A stretch of DNA of 21,589 bases from Rhizophagus sp. LPA8_4_AMF (GCA_021464525.1 JADRCO010001187.1:1-21589), one strand, 5' to 3'; shown: positions 1 to 8,274, counted from the first letter of the stretch. The notes: a model not told the origin generated them from the sequence alone. Program-made: numbers and translations.

Positions 1-146
1 AATTATCATTTCGATATCATTTTAATATCGATTTAATATCGATTTAATATCGATATGATATTGAAATGATAATACTTTATTTCGATATCATTTTGATATC
101 ATATCAATATTGAATCAATATTGAAATGATATCGAAATGATATCGT
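1..146. repeat. GATATC-rich palindromic repeat, probably the end of an inverted-repeat element
   Basis: Three exact copies of an 11-bp unit (TAATATCGATT) lie at 23-55. They are flanked by ATTATCATTTCGATATCAT at 2-20 and its one-mismatch reverse complement ending near 72. A second palindrome built from ATTTCGATATCATTTTGATATC and its complement covers about 79-146. The same ATATCATATCAATATT string recurs near 383-397, so the parent element may reach to about 400. The window starts inside or at the edge of it. I see no coding capacity. The element family is unknown to me. Confidence 0.6.
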
Positions 147-468
147 TTAAAAAAGTTTCTGTAAAGTTTGTAATATAGATTTTATTTTTATTAATATATT
201 ATTTTAAAAAAACCTAATTATTTTAAAGTATTATAGCAATAATAAATAATTATTAATAAAAAAAGATATATTTTATTATTTAAAAAAATAGTAAATATTA
301 AATAGTAATTTAATAAAAAAATTAATAAATAGATTAAAATAAAAAATTTAATTTTCACTTTTAAAAATTAAAACTACTATAATATCATATCAATATTAGT
401 TTAATTAAACTAGTACTTTAACTTTTTCTTTATAATGCAGAATTAGTAGGTCTGAAGCAAAAATCTTC
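147..468. other. AT-rich spacer without recognisable gene
   Basis: Almost pure A/T with short homopolymer runs. The only pattern is the ATATCATATCAATATT motif near 383-397 shared with the left-end palindromes. No convincing reading frame, RNA gene or regulatory site is visible. Confidence 0.5.
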
Positions 469-831
469 TTATTCACCTGAAGACAAAAGAGAGAAAGTTA
501 CATTTGAAGATAACAGTAACAAAGAGCATAAAATAACAACAAAATTGGGAAGTTCTAATACCATAGACTGATTTATTTCTGAATAATCTGCATCAGACAC
601 TTCAAATATTTTTAGTTCTGAAACTATTTCTGATATGTATAGTAATAAGTAAAGATCTTTATCATTTATACAATCCCTATATGATTTAGTAATAAGATGC
701 ATATTACCATCATGTATTCTTAAATCTAACAAAAACTTCATTGATATATGAAGTAAATATTTATTTAAGCTCAATCTGCATCTTTGGAGTGTAGAATATA
801 ATTGTATTGTAAAAACCTTTTGGAATAACAA
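469..831 (-). pseudogene. Coding-like relic of unknown family (strand uncertain)
   Basis: A 120-codon frame is open on the minus strand, but it begins with TTG rather than ATG. Its translation has a mixed composition (for example DGNMHLITKSYRDC) ending in a hydrophobic, serine-rich tail. The plus strand of the same interval also reads like decayed coding sequence: a charged stretch with SYSPEDKREKVTFED, then FISE and SASDTSNIFSSETISD separated by stop codons. I do not recognise a family on either strand. Similar charged, stop-interrupted stretches follow downstream on the plus strand, so a decayed plus-strand gene is at least as likely as a real minus-strand protein. Confidence 0.2.
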
Positions 832-840
832 ATCTCTTTG

Positions 841-1150
841 TTTAAAAGAAAACTAGAAGTAAATCTAAGGTGAATGACTATGTCTTGCAGAAGAAGATTT
901 ATTGGAGATAAAATTGCTTGCTAAAACTAAAGAATTTAGCAAGCTAGCTTAATGATGAAAGGATGAAATTTGACAAAACTATTTTAAAGTCTTATTAAAA
1001 GTTGGCAAAATTAATTGAATGCTGAAACTGCTAAAACTATATTAGTAAATGGCAAAACTGGAAAAATTTTACAAAACTATGTTAAATTTATATTAAATCA
1101 AGACAAAGTTAATTGTAAAATTTTGGAGGAGTTTAGTCAAGTAATCTTAA
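841..1150 (+). other. Decayed sequence with a reiterated GCAAAACTA motif
   Basis: About 310 bp with no usable frame. A short plus-strand stretch near 877-954 reads LAEEDLLEIKLLAKTKEFSK before stops. Variants of GCAAAACTA occur repeatedly between about 970 and 1110. The 10-bp palindrome AAGCTAGCTT sits near 940-950. It most likely belongs with the coding relic that follows, but no family can be named. Confidence 0.3.
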
Positions 1151-1576
1151 TTGGAAAAACTCAAATCTATTTTCCAAAAAAATGAAAATGATAAACAACC
1201 TTTATTGCAAAAGTTTGCGCAAGTGTAAGTAAATATAGCTAAAGGAGATATTTTCCTGTTTGAGCAGTATGCATTACTTGCTACCTATATTTTTATTAGC
1301 AAAATTATAAGCAGAAGAAATGTCATATCACATCTTTTAACTATAGAAGCCATGTGAAGTATAATAATGAGCTTTATAACATAAAAAGCAATTTATAATA
1401 GAAATATGGAATATACATGGAGAGAGATTGAATTAGAGTCAACGGTATCAAAAAGAGATGCTGGCTATGATATCTTCATTCTTCCAAAAGTTGCAACAGG
1501 ACATAAGAAGGATAGAACAGGTCTGTCAAATGATAGATGCGAATACTTTGTCTTGAAAATATCATTTACTCTATAA
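1151..1576 (+). pseudogene. Decayed protein-coding relic of unknown family
   Basis: One plus-strand frame stays coding-like for about 141 codons and is broken only by stops at 1226-1228, 1355-1357 and 1382-1384 before the terminal TAA at 1574-1576. Readable pieces include LEKLKSIFQKNENDKQPLL, GDIFLFEQYALLATYIF, NVISHLLTIEAM and, after an ATG at 1406, MEYTWREIELES and KRDAGYDIFILPK. The last 56-codon piece is uninterrupted. Composition is that of a soluble globular protein, quite unlike the AT noise around it. I recognise no family. Constant frame with point stops indicates mutational decay rather than rearrangement. A Tigger-like transposon sits 121 bp downstream, and further coding-like fragments continue beyond it. 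Confidence 0.4.
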
Positions 1577-1697
1577 GACCAAGACAAACAGCAAAAATCT
1601 TTACAAATTACTTAAAGAAATGAGAAATATGCTTTATACATTTAAGAAAAAAAAGTTTGAATTAAATTATGTAATACCAAATGATTGTTTATGTATA

Positions 1698-2450
1698 CAG
1701 TCAACGCTCATTATAGTGAAACTCGTTATAGTAAATTTGGCTTATAGTGAACTTTTTTTATTCCCCCAGTTCACTTACTAATAAATCTTATTCGTTATAG
1801 TAAACTTACTAATAAAATCTCGATATTGGATATAGTAAACTTTTTAAAATTTTACTATAGAACGTATATTACAAATTTATATTCGTTATAGTGAACATCA
1901 CGTGAAATCATTAGGTAAAATCACTTTAAACACAAAATTAGGGTTGCTATTTTACTCTTATTAATGATTGAATGATAACATTAAAATTATTTATATAACA
2001 GATAAGGAACTAAATTTACAAGATCGTATTATAAAAATGCCAATAGAACTATTATCAGAAAAATAAATTATAAGTATAATAATTCCAAATCCTGAAAATG
2101 ATAATACAAAAGAGACGAATAATACTATTATCAATAAAGAAGCTTTAAGGAATTTAGAAAAATAATTCATTGGTTTAAAATCTACTAAATATATATACAG
2201 AATTGGAAATTCTTAAGGCAAAAATTAACAATATACTTTTGTTAAAATGAACTTTTTTTTGTATTAATATTAATTTCACTATAAATCTTCATTTTTATAG
2301 ATAGTTTTATGTAGCATTAAAGTTTTAAAATAAAAATTTTTTTTTATTTATATAAAATTTACTATAAAGAGATTTTTCGCTATTGTAAATACTTCGTTAT
2401 AGTGAACAAATTAAATGGAACCGAAGGTTCACTATAATGAGCTTTGACTG
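1698..2450. mobile_element. Tigger/pogo-like DNA transposon, internally deleted (753 bp)
   Basis: The left end CAGTCAACGCTCATTATAGTGAA at 1698 is matched by its reverse complement at 2428-2450 with a single mismatch. The element is flanked by TATA on both sides (1694-1697 and 2451-2454), as expected for Tc1/mariner-superfamily insertion at TA. About eight copies of a CGTTATAGTGAAC-type motif crowd the first 200 bp and the last 60 bp, forming subterminal repeats. The centre holds a short relic resembling the C-terminal tail of a Tigger-type transposase, entered separately. CAGT ends, TA target and this tail support pogo/Tigger membership. The element is too short to encode a full transposase and is non-autonomous. 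Confidence 0.75.
1998..2165 (+). pseudogene. Relic of transposase C-terminal tail inside the Tigger-like element
   Basis: The frame reads TDKELNLQDRIIKMPIELLSEK, TAA (2064-2066), then IISIIIPNPENDNTKETNN and INKEALRNLEK before TAA at 2163-2165. An acidic, Asn-rich linker followed by a (V/I)xxKEAlxxL motif is the usual layout of the C-terminus of Tigger/pogo transposases. That comparison is from memory and weak because only the variable tail is present. The catalytic DDE domain and N-terminal HTH are absent, in line with an internally deleted copy. Confidence 0.3.
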
Positions 2451-2563
2451 TATATAATTTACAATATTATAGGTATAAACAGATCCTATACAAAATGGAA
2501 TACATTAAACCCTTTTACTTAGTTTAAAAAATTTGATCTATAAAATTTTTCTATACTGATATC

Positions 2564-2716
2564 ATAGAACTTGCTTTTGTTTTTCAAATAATGTGAGCAT
2601 TTAAAGAGAGAGTTGTCTTTACAAATAAAGTCTGAAACAGCTTAAAAAGCAAATATAAAGCTAATAATTTAGTAAAATCATCTGATGATGAAGATGAGTT
2701 GACTATATATCACTAA
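2564..2716 (+). pseudogene. Short coding-like relic of unknown family
   Basis: A plus-strand frame of 50 codons carries two in-frame TGA codons. It reads IELAFVFQIM, AFKERVVFTNKV and NSLKSKYKANNLVKSSDDED, ending ELTIYH and TAA at 2714-2716. Together with the fragments before the Tigger-like element it may be the continuation of one old gene split by that insertion, but the frames cannot be joined with certainty. No domain is recognised. Confidence 0.22.
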
Positions 2717-3054
2717 ATTTAAAAAGTGCTGAACAGCTATATTAATTTAGGTTGTTTTGTGTTGGGTAGATTGAACAGCACTTTTTGAAGCTGAACAGCA
2801 CTTGATTTTATAGATCTTTACTATTTTAAGTCAAATGTTATACAAATCCAAAAAAGGAAATATTCTTCTTACTAAAAATGAAAAAAATCAATTTCATGGA
2901 CTTCCAAAAAAGAAAATACTAATTACATAAATTTTGTATTACAAGTGCTGTTTTATGCATTGTTTTATTAATTTAATGCTGTTCTTCTATTCCAAAAAGT
3001 GTTGTTCAACCTACTCAACACAAATCAATGTGCTGTTCAATGGTTTTTAAATTT
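2715..3054. mobile_element. Miniature inverted-repeat element with GCTGAACAGCAC repeats (340 bp)
   Basis: The left end AAATTTAAAAAGTGCTGAACAGC is matched in inverted orientation at 3033-3054, with mismatches in the middle. Further in, a segment around 2755-2800 containing TGTTGGGTAGATTGAACAGCAC pairs with its imperfect complement around 3000-3040. The motif GCTGAACAGCAC or its complement occurs at least five times (near 2728, 2774, 2796, 2945 and 3030). It is noncoding. The sequence downstream of its right end is the first readable part of the MULE relic, so it may have inserted in or next to that gene. Superfamily not determined. Confidence 0.55.
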
Positions 3055-3370
3055 GCTAATATAGCTGTAAACTCTTAGGGAAATTAGTAATATTCCAGAT
3101 TTTCTTAATGTTACTTTGAAAGAAGTTTCTTTCTTAATAAAAGATTTTATAGTTGGTGAAGATTGAATTTTACTATTTATTATAAGAGAAAATATTCAAT
3201 ATTTATCACAAACTTCTTTTATAATAATGAATGGTATTTTTAAGATAATTCCAGTAATATTTTGTCAGTTATATACTATAAATATATCTGTTAGTGAAGA
3301 AAATTTAAGGAATCAAAGATTCTTCCCTTATTTACGTACTCATTAACAATTAGTAAGTTGCAAAAATATA

Positions 3371-3631
3371 CAGTTAACCCCTTTTACAGGTATACCCCTT
3401 AGGACTAAAAATAAAAAGTGTGATTATAGTGAATAGTACCTACATAGAGAGATTTTTATATAGTATTACTAAATATTAATTCTAAAGGGGTGTGACTATA
3501 AAAACCTTGTGATTATAGAGGGATTTTTTTATATAGTATTAATATATGTTGGTTCTTATAAAAGGTGTGCTTATAATGAAGGATTTATATGATGTGATTA
3601 TACAGGGAATATCTATAAAGGGAGTCGACTG
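3371..3631. mobile_element. CAGT-ended miniature Tc1/mariner-type element inside the MULE relic (261 bp)
   Basis: The left end CAGTTAACCCCTTTTACAGG and the right end, read inverted as CAGTCGACTCCCTTTATAGA, are imperfect terminal repeats. TATA flanks both sides (3367-3370 and 3632-3635). Inside, TGTGATTATAG followed by GATTTTTATATAGTATTA appears twice (about 3419 and 3509). The ends are like those of the larger Tigger-like element at 1698-2450, so both probably use the same class of transposase. Removing the element with one TATA copy brings the MULE reading fragments QK.. and CLFEKLL back into continuity. This indicates insertion into an existing transposase gene. Confidence 0.7.
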
Positions 3632-4043
3632 TATAGTTGCTTATTTGAAAAATTGCTTGATTTGCTGCAGAAAATAATATTGATCTATTACTGTCAGTAA
3701 TTATAACTGATTTTGAATAAACATCAATAATAAATGCCATGTATTTTCCAGTGTTTATAACAAGGGATATTTTTCAGTTAGAACAATTAGGTTAGCAAAA
3801 AATCCAATCATATGATCTTGCTACTAGATATAATAATTATAAACAGTTTAGTTCAATGCTACTTTATTTATTTACATTAGTATTCTTATCATCTAATAAA
3901 ATTTCAGAACATTAAAGTTTGAAATGCCTTCAGAAGTAAATAAAGTTATTAAATAGTTTAAAGAGTATTATATATATGAAAAGTTACATCAGCATTTTAG
4001 AAATAGCAGTACTATCATACAGCTTTATTTCTAGAGTTTCTAA

Positions 4044-4737
4044 CAGGTTAGGTTAAATCAGGTCAACTGGTTAACCTGATTTGATATTTTTTTTCAGGTT
4101 GAATCAGTTTAGGTCATCTGAATCTAATTGTACCAATCTAATCTGACCTAATGACTTGATTTAACCTGAAAATCTAAATAATTATCTTACAACCCAATAA
4201 TCAGATTTAGATAAACATTTTTTTAAAATGTAGTTCTAAAGAATTTCTACTCAATAAAAAAAAGATTGTATAAATTGGATGTCTAGATCATGAGATATTC
4301 TAATATAGTCTGAAGATCTGAATAATTATCTCATGACCTAGTGATAAAATTTAGATAAATGTTTTTTTAAAATGTAGCTCCAAAGAATACCTATACAACA
4401 AAAAAAAGGCCGCATAAATTAGACGTCTAGATCATGAGATATGCATAAAATCAGTTATATTTACCTAATATAATCTGATAATCTGAGTAATTATCTTGGT
4501 CAGATTTGAATAAACTTTTTTTTAAAATGTAGTTCTGATAATTCCTACACAATAAAAAAAACTGCATAAATTGGATATCTAGATCATGAGATATTAATAA
4601 AAATGTTTTTATTTTTTAGGTTTCAGGTTAATCTGATTAGGTCAACCTTCATACCTAATCTGAATTTTAATCAGAAATCTTGTATCTAACCTGAATTTAC
4701 CTGGTTTTTCAGGTCAGGTCAGGTCAGGTTACCTGAA
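4044..4737. mobile_element. AGGT/ACCT-rich composite repeat inserted in the MULE relic
   Basis: Both flanks are built from AGGTTA, AGGTCA and their complements. The left part (about 4044-4170) contains AGGTTAGGTTAAATCAGG and TAACCTGATTT. The right part (about 4610-4737) contains AGGTTAATCTGATTAGG, TAACCTGAATTT and four CAGGT units in a row at 4710-4729. The two flanks are roughly inverted relative to each other and enclose a three-copy tandem array. MULE coding fragments lie immediately on both sides, which marks this block as an insertion. No protein is encoded and I do not recognise the family. Confidence 0.5.
4171..4594. repeat. Three tandem ~129-bp units
   Basis: Imperfect copies lie at 4171-4299, 4314-4442 and 4480-4594 (129, 129 and 115 bp). 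Each runs from AATCTGAATAATTATCT, through a TTTTTTTAAAATGTAG block and an A-run, to a TCTAGATCATGAGATAT end. The copies differ by substitutions and small indels, so the array is old. It forms the core of the AGGT-rich composite. Confidence 0.8.
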
Positions 4738-5321
4738 TTTAGTTTACTTGTTTGAAGCACTATTTATTTCTACCAGAATTGTAATTTATATATAATTTAA
4801 TTAAAACTGAAGTTTTACAGATACAAAATATTGTAAAAGCCTAATATAGGTGTTAGAATACTTTAGTTAGTAAATATCATATAAGTATTTACATAATAAT
4901 TCAAAGAATAACAGAATGTTGAATTACAAATTAAATGTATTATTTATGGAGAAAAAACCCATTAAAAAAGGCTTTAATTGCTAGAAAAAAACAATTATTA
5001 ATAATAGAAAAACTTGCTCATTAATTGGTTTTTTTACAGAATTATGTATAACCTTTTATTATAATCTTCTTATTAATATATTTGGGCATTAAATATATTT
5101 TCTATATTACTTTAACATTGCAAATTAATTTTATACATAATAAAGTTTAACAATATATTTATAAAAAATAAATATTTTATTATTTTGCAAATAATAAATA
5201 ATAATACAAAGTTAAACATACAGTATTTTCCAAAAAAAATGATATAAGAGTAATTTTGTAAAATTAGTTTGAAATATTAAAAAAATTTCATAATTTTGTA
5301 CTTGTCAGAACTTTATACTAG

Positions 5322-5385
5322 TCAGGATTCTTTTATTTCAGGATTCTGAATGTTAGGATTATAGATGTTAAGATTTTGAACTAGA
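5322..5385. repeat. Degenerate ~16-bp tandem repeat
   Basis: Four successive units begin CAGGATTC (5322), CAGGATTC (5339), AGGATT (5355) and AAGATT (5370). Intervals are 15-17 bp. The divergence is high and no function is suggested. Confidence 0.4.
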
Positions 5386-6038
5386 TTTCAGATATCGTAA
5401 AGGTTACACATTAGTAATATATTATGATTTACCATAGATTTCAATCTCTCAACTGTTTAGAAAAATTTACTAGGAAATATGTATTGGTCTGCTAAGTTGC
5501 ATTCAGGATCATTCATTAAGATTCTTTAAACTGATGACTATTTATATATCATATTAATATAGTAAACAACTTTAAATACTCAGTACTGATGATCTGATAA
5601 TTACAGATCTTTAAGATACATAGTTTATATCTACATAGTAATATTTTTTTAATTTCCAGTAACAGCTGAAATCAGTTTTGCATTTTCATCATTAGACTTC
5701 ACAAGAGAACTCAAAGACCTATTACTGAAATAAGTCAGCATGACCAAATAATTCGTTTGATTAATTCTCAATTTCTAAATAAAAGAAGTATTTTTGTATT
5801 TTTTTTATATATTTTTTTAATAATGAAAATACTGCTATTAATAGTTTTAATTATTTTAATATCTTTCAAAAATACATTTTTAAAATTATATTATAAATGG
5901 TATTTTCTCTAATTTTATAATTTAACTTTTAATTTATAGTAAATTTTCAGTTAATTTTATTACTTTAATATGAAAGCCTAAAAAAATTAGTAATATTTTT
6001 AACTAATATATTCCTAGTTTTCACAATTTCTATTTATC

Positions 6039-6175
6039 AGGTTGGTATAAAGGTTTAAACAATAGGTAAGAATAAAGGTCACTTGTATTTTAGTAAAACT
6101 AGAATTAAGTTAATATAAAAATTTGAATAATAAGTAAATATAAAAGTTATTTGTACTTTAAAATTAATTTTGTAG
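6039..6175. repeat. Imperfect ~70-bp direct duplication
   Basis: The segment starting AGGTTGGTATAAAGGTTTAA and ending ACTTGTATTTTAGTAAA is followed by a diverged second copy (AAGTTAATATAAAAATTTGA ... ATTTGTACTTTAAAAT) with the same order of motifs. Noncoding. Confidence 0.4.
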
Positions 6176-6938
6176 CTTAATTTAAAAACTTAAATGATAA
6201 AAAGTTTAAAGGCTTTTGTTATACTACCAATTTTTTATTAATATTATTAATAAAAAAAAATTAAATTATTGTTTAATATTTATTATATTATTTGCTTATA
6301 TCTCAGATTTTTCTTATTCTTATCTTTAATAATTTTATTTAAACATATAATATTACCTTTATTATTTTTTATTTTTTATAAATCTTTAGAACATCTTTAA
6401 TTAATATAATAATATTCCATTTTGAAGGCTTGCAAATGAAATAATAAATAATAATACATCTTATTTCTTCTGTTAAAATATTAAAAATATTTATCAATTA
6501 TTTTGAAAATTAATATTTTCCATAAATCTTAATATGATTTAAAAGTTAATATACCCATAAAGGTATAATGGAATCTAATCTGAAAACTTCATATAATATA
6601 TAAAAGTTACTGGTAAAATGTGTAAAGTTATTTAAAAAATCAAAAATTTATATTAATTAAGTCAGGTAATTTTATTATAAATGCAATTAAGATTTTTTGT
6701 TAAATTGGGTAAGGGTCAAATAAAATGAATAATAATTTTATAATTCAATTTTAGGTTAACTTATTAAATGGGTAATGATATATATATTTTTTAAAAGATA
6801 TTATATAGGTATATAATGTTTATTTTAAAAAAGTGCAAATTAAAAATTCCAAAACAACATTCTACTTATTTTAGTTAAGAATTCTTTTTACCTGATAATA
6901 AATATAATTATAAGGATTTTAATTTTTTTGATTATATA

Positions 6939-7015
6939 GGGTGAGTGCTGGGAAAAGGGACCAAATAAACAATGAAATCCATTGTCTAATTGGTTCTTTT
7001 TCCCAGCACTCACCC
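6939..7015. repeat. 77-bp near-perfect hairpin
   Basis: The left arm GGGTGAGTGCTGGGAAAA continues GGGACCAA and pairs with the right arm TTGGTTCTTTTTCCCAGC plus ACTCACCC. That is 26 bp with two mismatches. The 25-nt middle holds a second small stem (ACAATG/CATTGT). G+C content is far above the surroundings. It could be a minimal foldback transposon or a structured RNA precursor. No tRNA or known RNA motif is recognisable. Confidence 0.7.
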
Positions 7016-7188
7016 AATATATGAATAAAGAATTAGAAAAAAATTATGAATTAATGATGGTATAGTTGATAATAAAACAAACATGAGATTTAATTAATTC
7101 ATATAATAATTGGTTTTATAATAATGATTGTAATTAGGTAATTTTATTGTAAAATCAGGTTATAAATAATTATAACAGGTTATTTTAT

Positions 7189-7358
7189 CGCCGTTTTCAA
7201 AATGGTTGATGCAGTTATGTTTGAATAAAAAAAAAAGAAACCGAATACCGGACGAATACCGGATAAATACCGGACAAAATATGGATGATAACCGGACGAA
7301 TATTGGTATTCGAATATTCAATCACAAATAAACTGCCTCAACCATTTTGAAAACGGCT
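7189..7358. mobile_element. Miniature element with GCCGTTTTCAAAATGG ends and internal CCGGAC repeats
   Basis: The left end CGCCGTTTTCAAAATGGTTG (7189-) extends as ATGCAGTT. The right end, read inverted, is AGCCGTTTTCAAAATGGTTG then AGGCAGTT. The roughly 30-bp inverted repeat is therefore almost identical. The 100-bp core contains a chain of GAATACCGGAC-like units (about 7242-7300: three close copies and two diverged ones). Flanks read TTAT...GTAATA, compatible with a TTA or TA target duplication. Noncoding. The superfamily cannot be assigned from the ends alone. Confidence 0.7.
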
Positions 7359-7471
7359 GTAATAGAAAGTTTTAAGGTTACTAATAAACTGGGTAACATT
7401 ATCAATAAATTTTTGCTTAACTTTGGTAAAGATCATAGTAAATTTTTGAATTTTAAAACAACCTATATATA

Positions 7472-7630
7472 CACAGTGAAATTTGATATATCAGAACCTT
7501 GATATAACGGAACATAAGTAAAGTCTTGAATCGGGGATTATCATAATCTATAATCAATTTACCCTCAATATAACGAATTTCTTGATATAACAATATTACT
7601 AATGGATCCATTAAATCGAATTTCACTGTG
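7472..7630. mobile_element. Miniature element with CACAGTGAAATTYGA ends (159 bp)
   Basis: CACAGTGAAATTTGA at 7472 is mirrored by TCGAATTTCACTGTG ending at 7630 (one mismatch), with TATATA on each side. Inside are several TTGATATAAC(G) motifs. A related TCAGAGTCCTGGTATAAC string lies just outside the right end (7641-7658), so the insertion may sit in an older relative. CAGTGAAA-type ends and TA flanks suggest the Tc1/mariner (pogo) group. The minus-strand open frame spanning this interval is an accident of the inverted repeat. Confidence 0.65.
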
Positions 7631-7689
7631 TATATAATTTTCAGAGTCCTGGTATAACTTGAATTTTCCTTAATTATCTCCTCCAATTA

Positions 7690-8031
7690 TCAGTCACCTG
7701 CGCGAACATCTCATTACGCAGAGAACCGATTAATTGGTCTGCTAAAATAAAGCGCTGAATTTTTACGTTTAATTGTTCAAAATTTGGATTGAAAAAAATT
7801 TTTTACAACAAAAGTTCACTAACGCTAATCAGTATTCACACCAATCATTTTTGCCAAAAAAAGAATCAATAATGCTTCCACGACTTAGTTTATTAATAGA
7901 ACGACATTATTATCATATGAGATAATTTTTAAAGTTCTCAAATTTTCTATTTGGGCATTACACTATCAATGATGCACCATACGTCCTTTCTTCCTGCAAT
8001 TTGTCTAATTTGTCTCGTCTATATACGATCA
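7690..8031. other. Less AT-biased spacer, no gene recognised
   Basis: From about 7690 the base composition becomes visibly more balanced (for example CACCTGCGCGAACATCTCATTACGC near 7695, given here only as a landmark of higher GC). Neither strand has a long frame. It is probably degraded coding or transposon sequence linked to the relics that follow on the minus strand. Confidence 0.35.
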
Positions 8032-8274
8032 TTATTTTCTATCAGTAGATCGCCTTCCTGAACTTTCTTTCTTTCTTAGTTCCATTATTACTGGTTCCAT
8101 TAATTGTGTTATCAAAAAATTTGAGTTGAATTGAAGGCCCGCCTCTTCCATTTTCTTTGCTTCTTTATGATCTGGTTTCTTTCCCCAAGAGAATTTTCCC
8201 AAGAGAAAAAAAACGTGGACAATTAATAATATCTTTGATAAATAAATAAAATAAATATCCACCGGTTGTCTCAC
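8032..8274 (-). pseudogene. Coding-like minus-strand fragment of unknown family
   Basis: An 80-codon minus-strand frame whose first possible start is GTG, so the annotated beginning is not trustworthy. The C-terminal half looks protein-like: KKPDHKEAKKMEEAGLQ, FLITQLMEPVIMELRKK, SSGRRSTDRK and then a stop. The N-terminal half is hydrophobic AT-biased sequence. It lies downstream, in the direction of transcription, of the Crinkler-like relic and could be part of the same decayed gene. No domain is recognised. Confidence 0.22.

Larger units (their letters stand above)
3077..5010 (+). pseudogene. Decayed MULE (Mutator-like) transposase, split by two insertions
   Basis: Fragments follow the order of MULE transposases (DDE domain, MULE/PF10551 type). 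At 3077-3366: REISNIPDF, REN(I)QYLSQTSFIIMNG, then FK..PVIFCQLYTINISV. At 3650-4042: FAAENNIDL, VIITDFE, DLATRYNNYKQFSSML, then the LHQHFRNSSTI region. At about 4805-5010: QIQNIVKAWYRRW-like, LVSKYHISIY, QNVELQIKCIIYGEK and a final helix-rich tail. Of the presumed catalytic triad, the middle Asp (TDFE) remains. The first site reads IMNG where the family has an (M)DGTF Asp, and the Glu of the NxxEAWHRR motif reads Lys. Many stops and frameshifts are present. A CAGT-ended miniature element (3371-3631) and an AGGT-rich composite (4044-4737) interrupt it. Family recognition is from remembered motifs but is consistent along the whole length. Confidence 0.75.
5011..6938. other. Long AT-rich spacer with degenerate short repeats
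   Basis: No convincing coding frame, RNA gene or transposon end is visible across about 1.9 kb. Weak periodic patterns exist and are entered separately (5322-5385 and 6039-6175). A string TAGGTTAACTTATTAAATGGGTAA near 6751-6775 has a diverged counterpart near 7372-7396, suggesting an old dispersed repeat. Confidence 0.5.

Noticed and set aside
4710-4730. Telomere-like CAGGT repeat
   Set aside because: Four units only, internal to a composite repeat, and unlike the usual TTAGGG-type fungal telomere.
7453-7686. 77-codon minus-strand frame
   Set aside because: It spans the inverted-repeat element at 7472-7630 and its ends mirror each other, so it is a by-product of the element.
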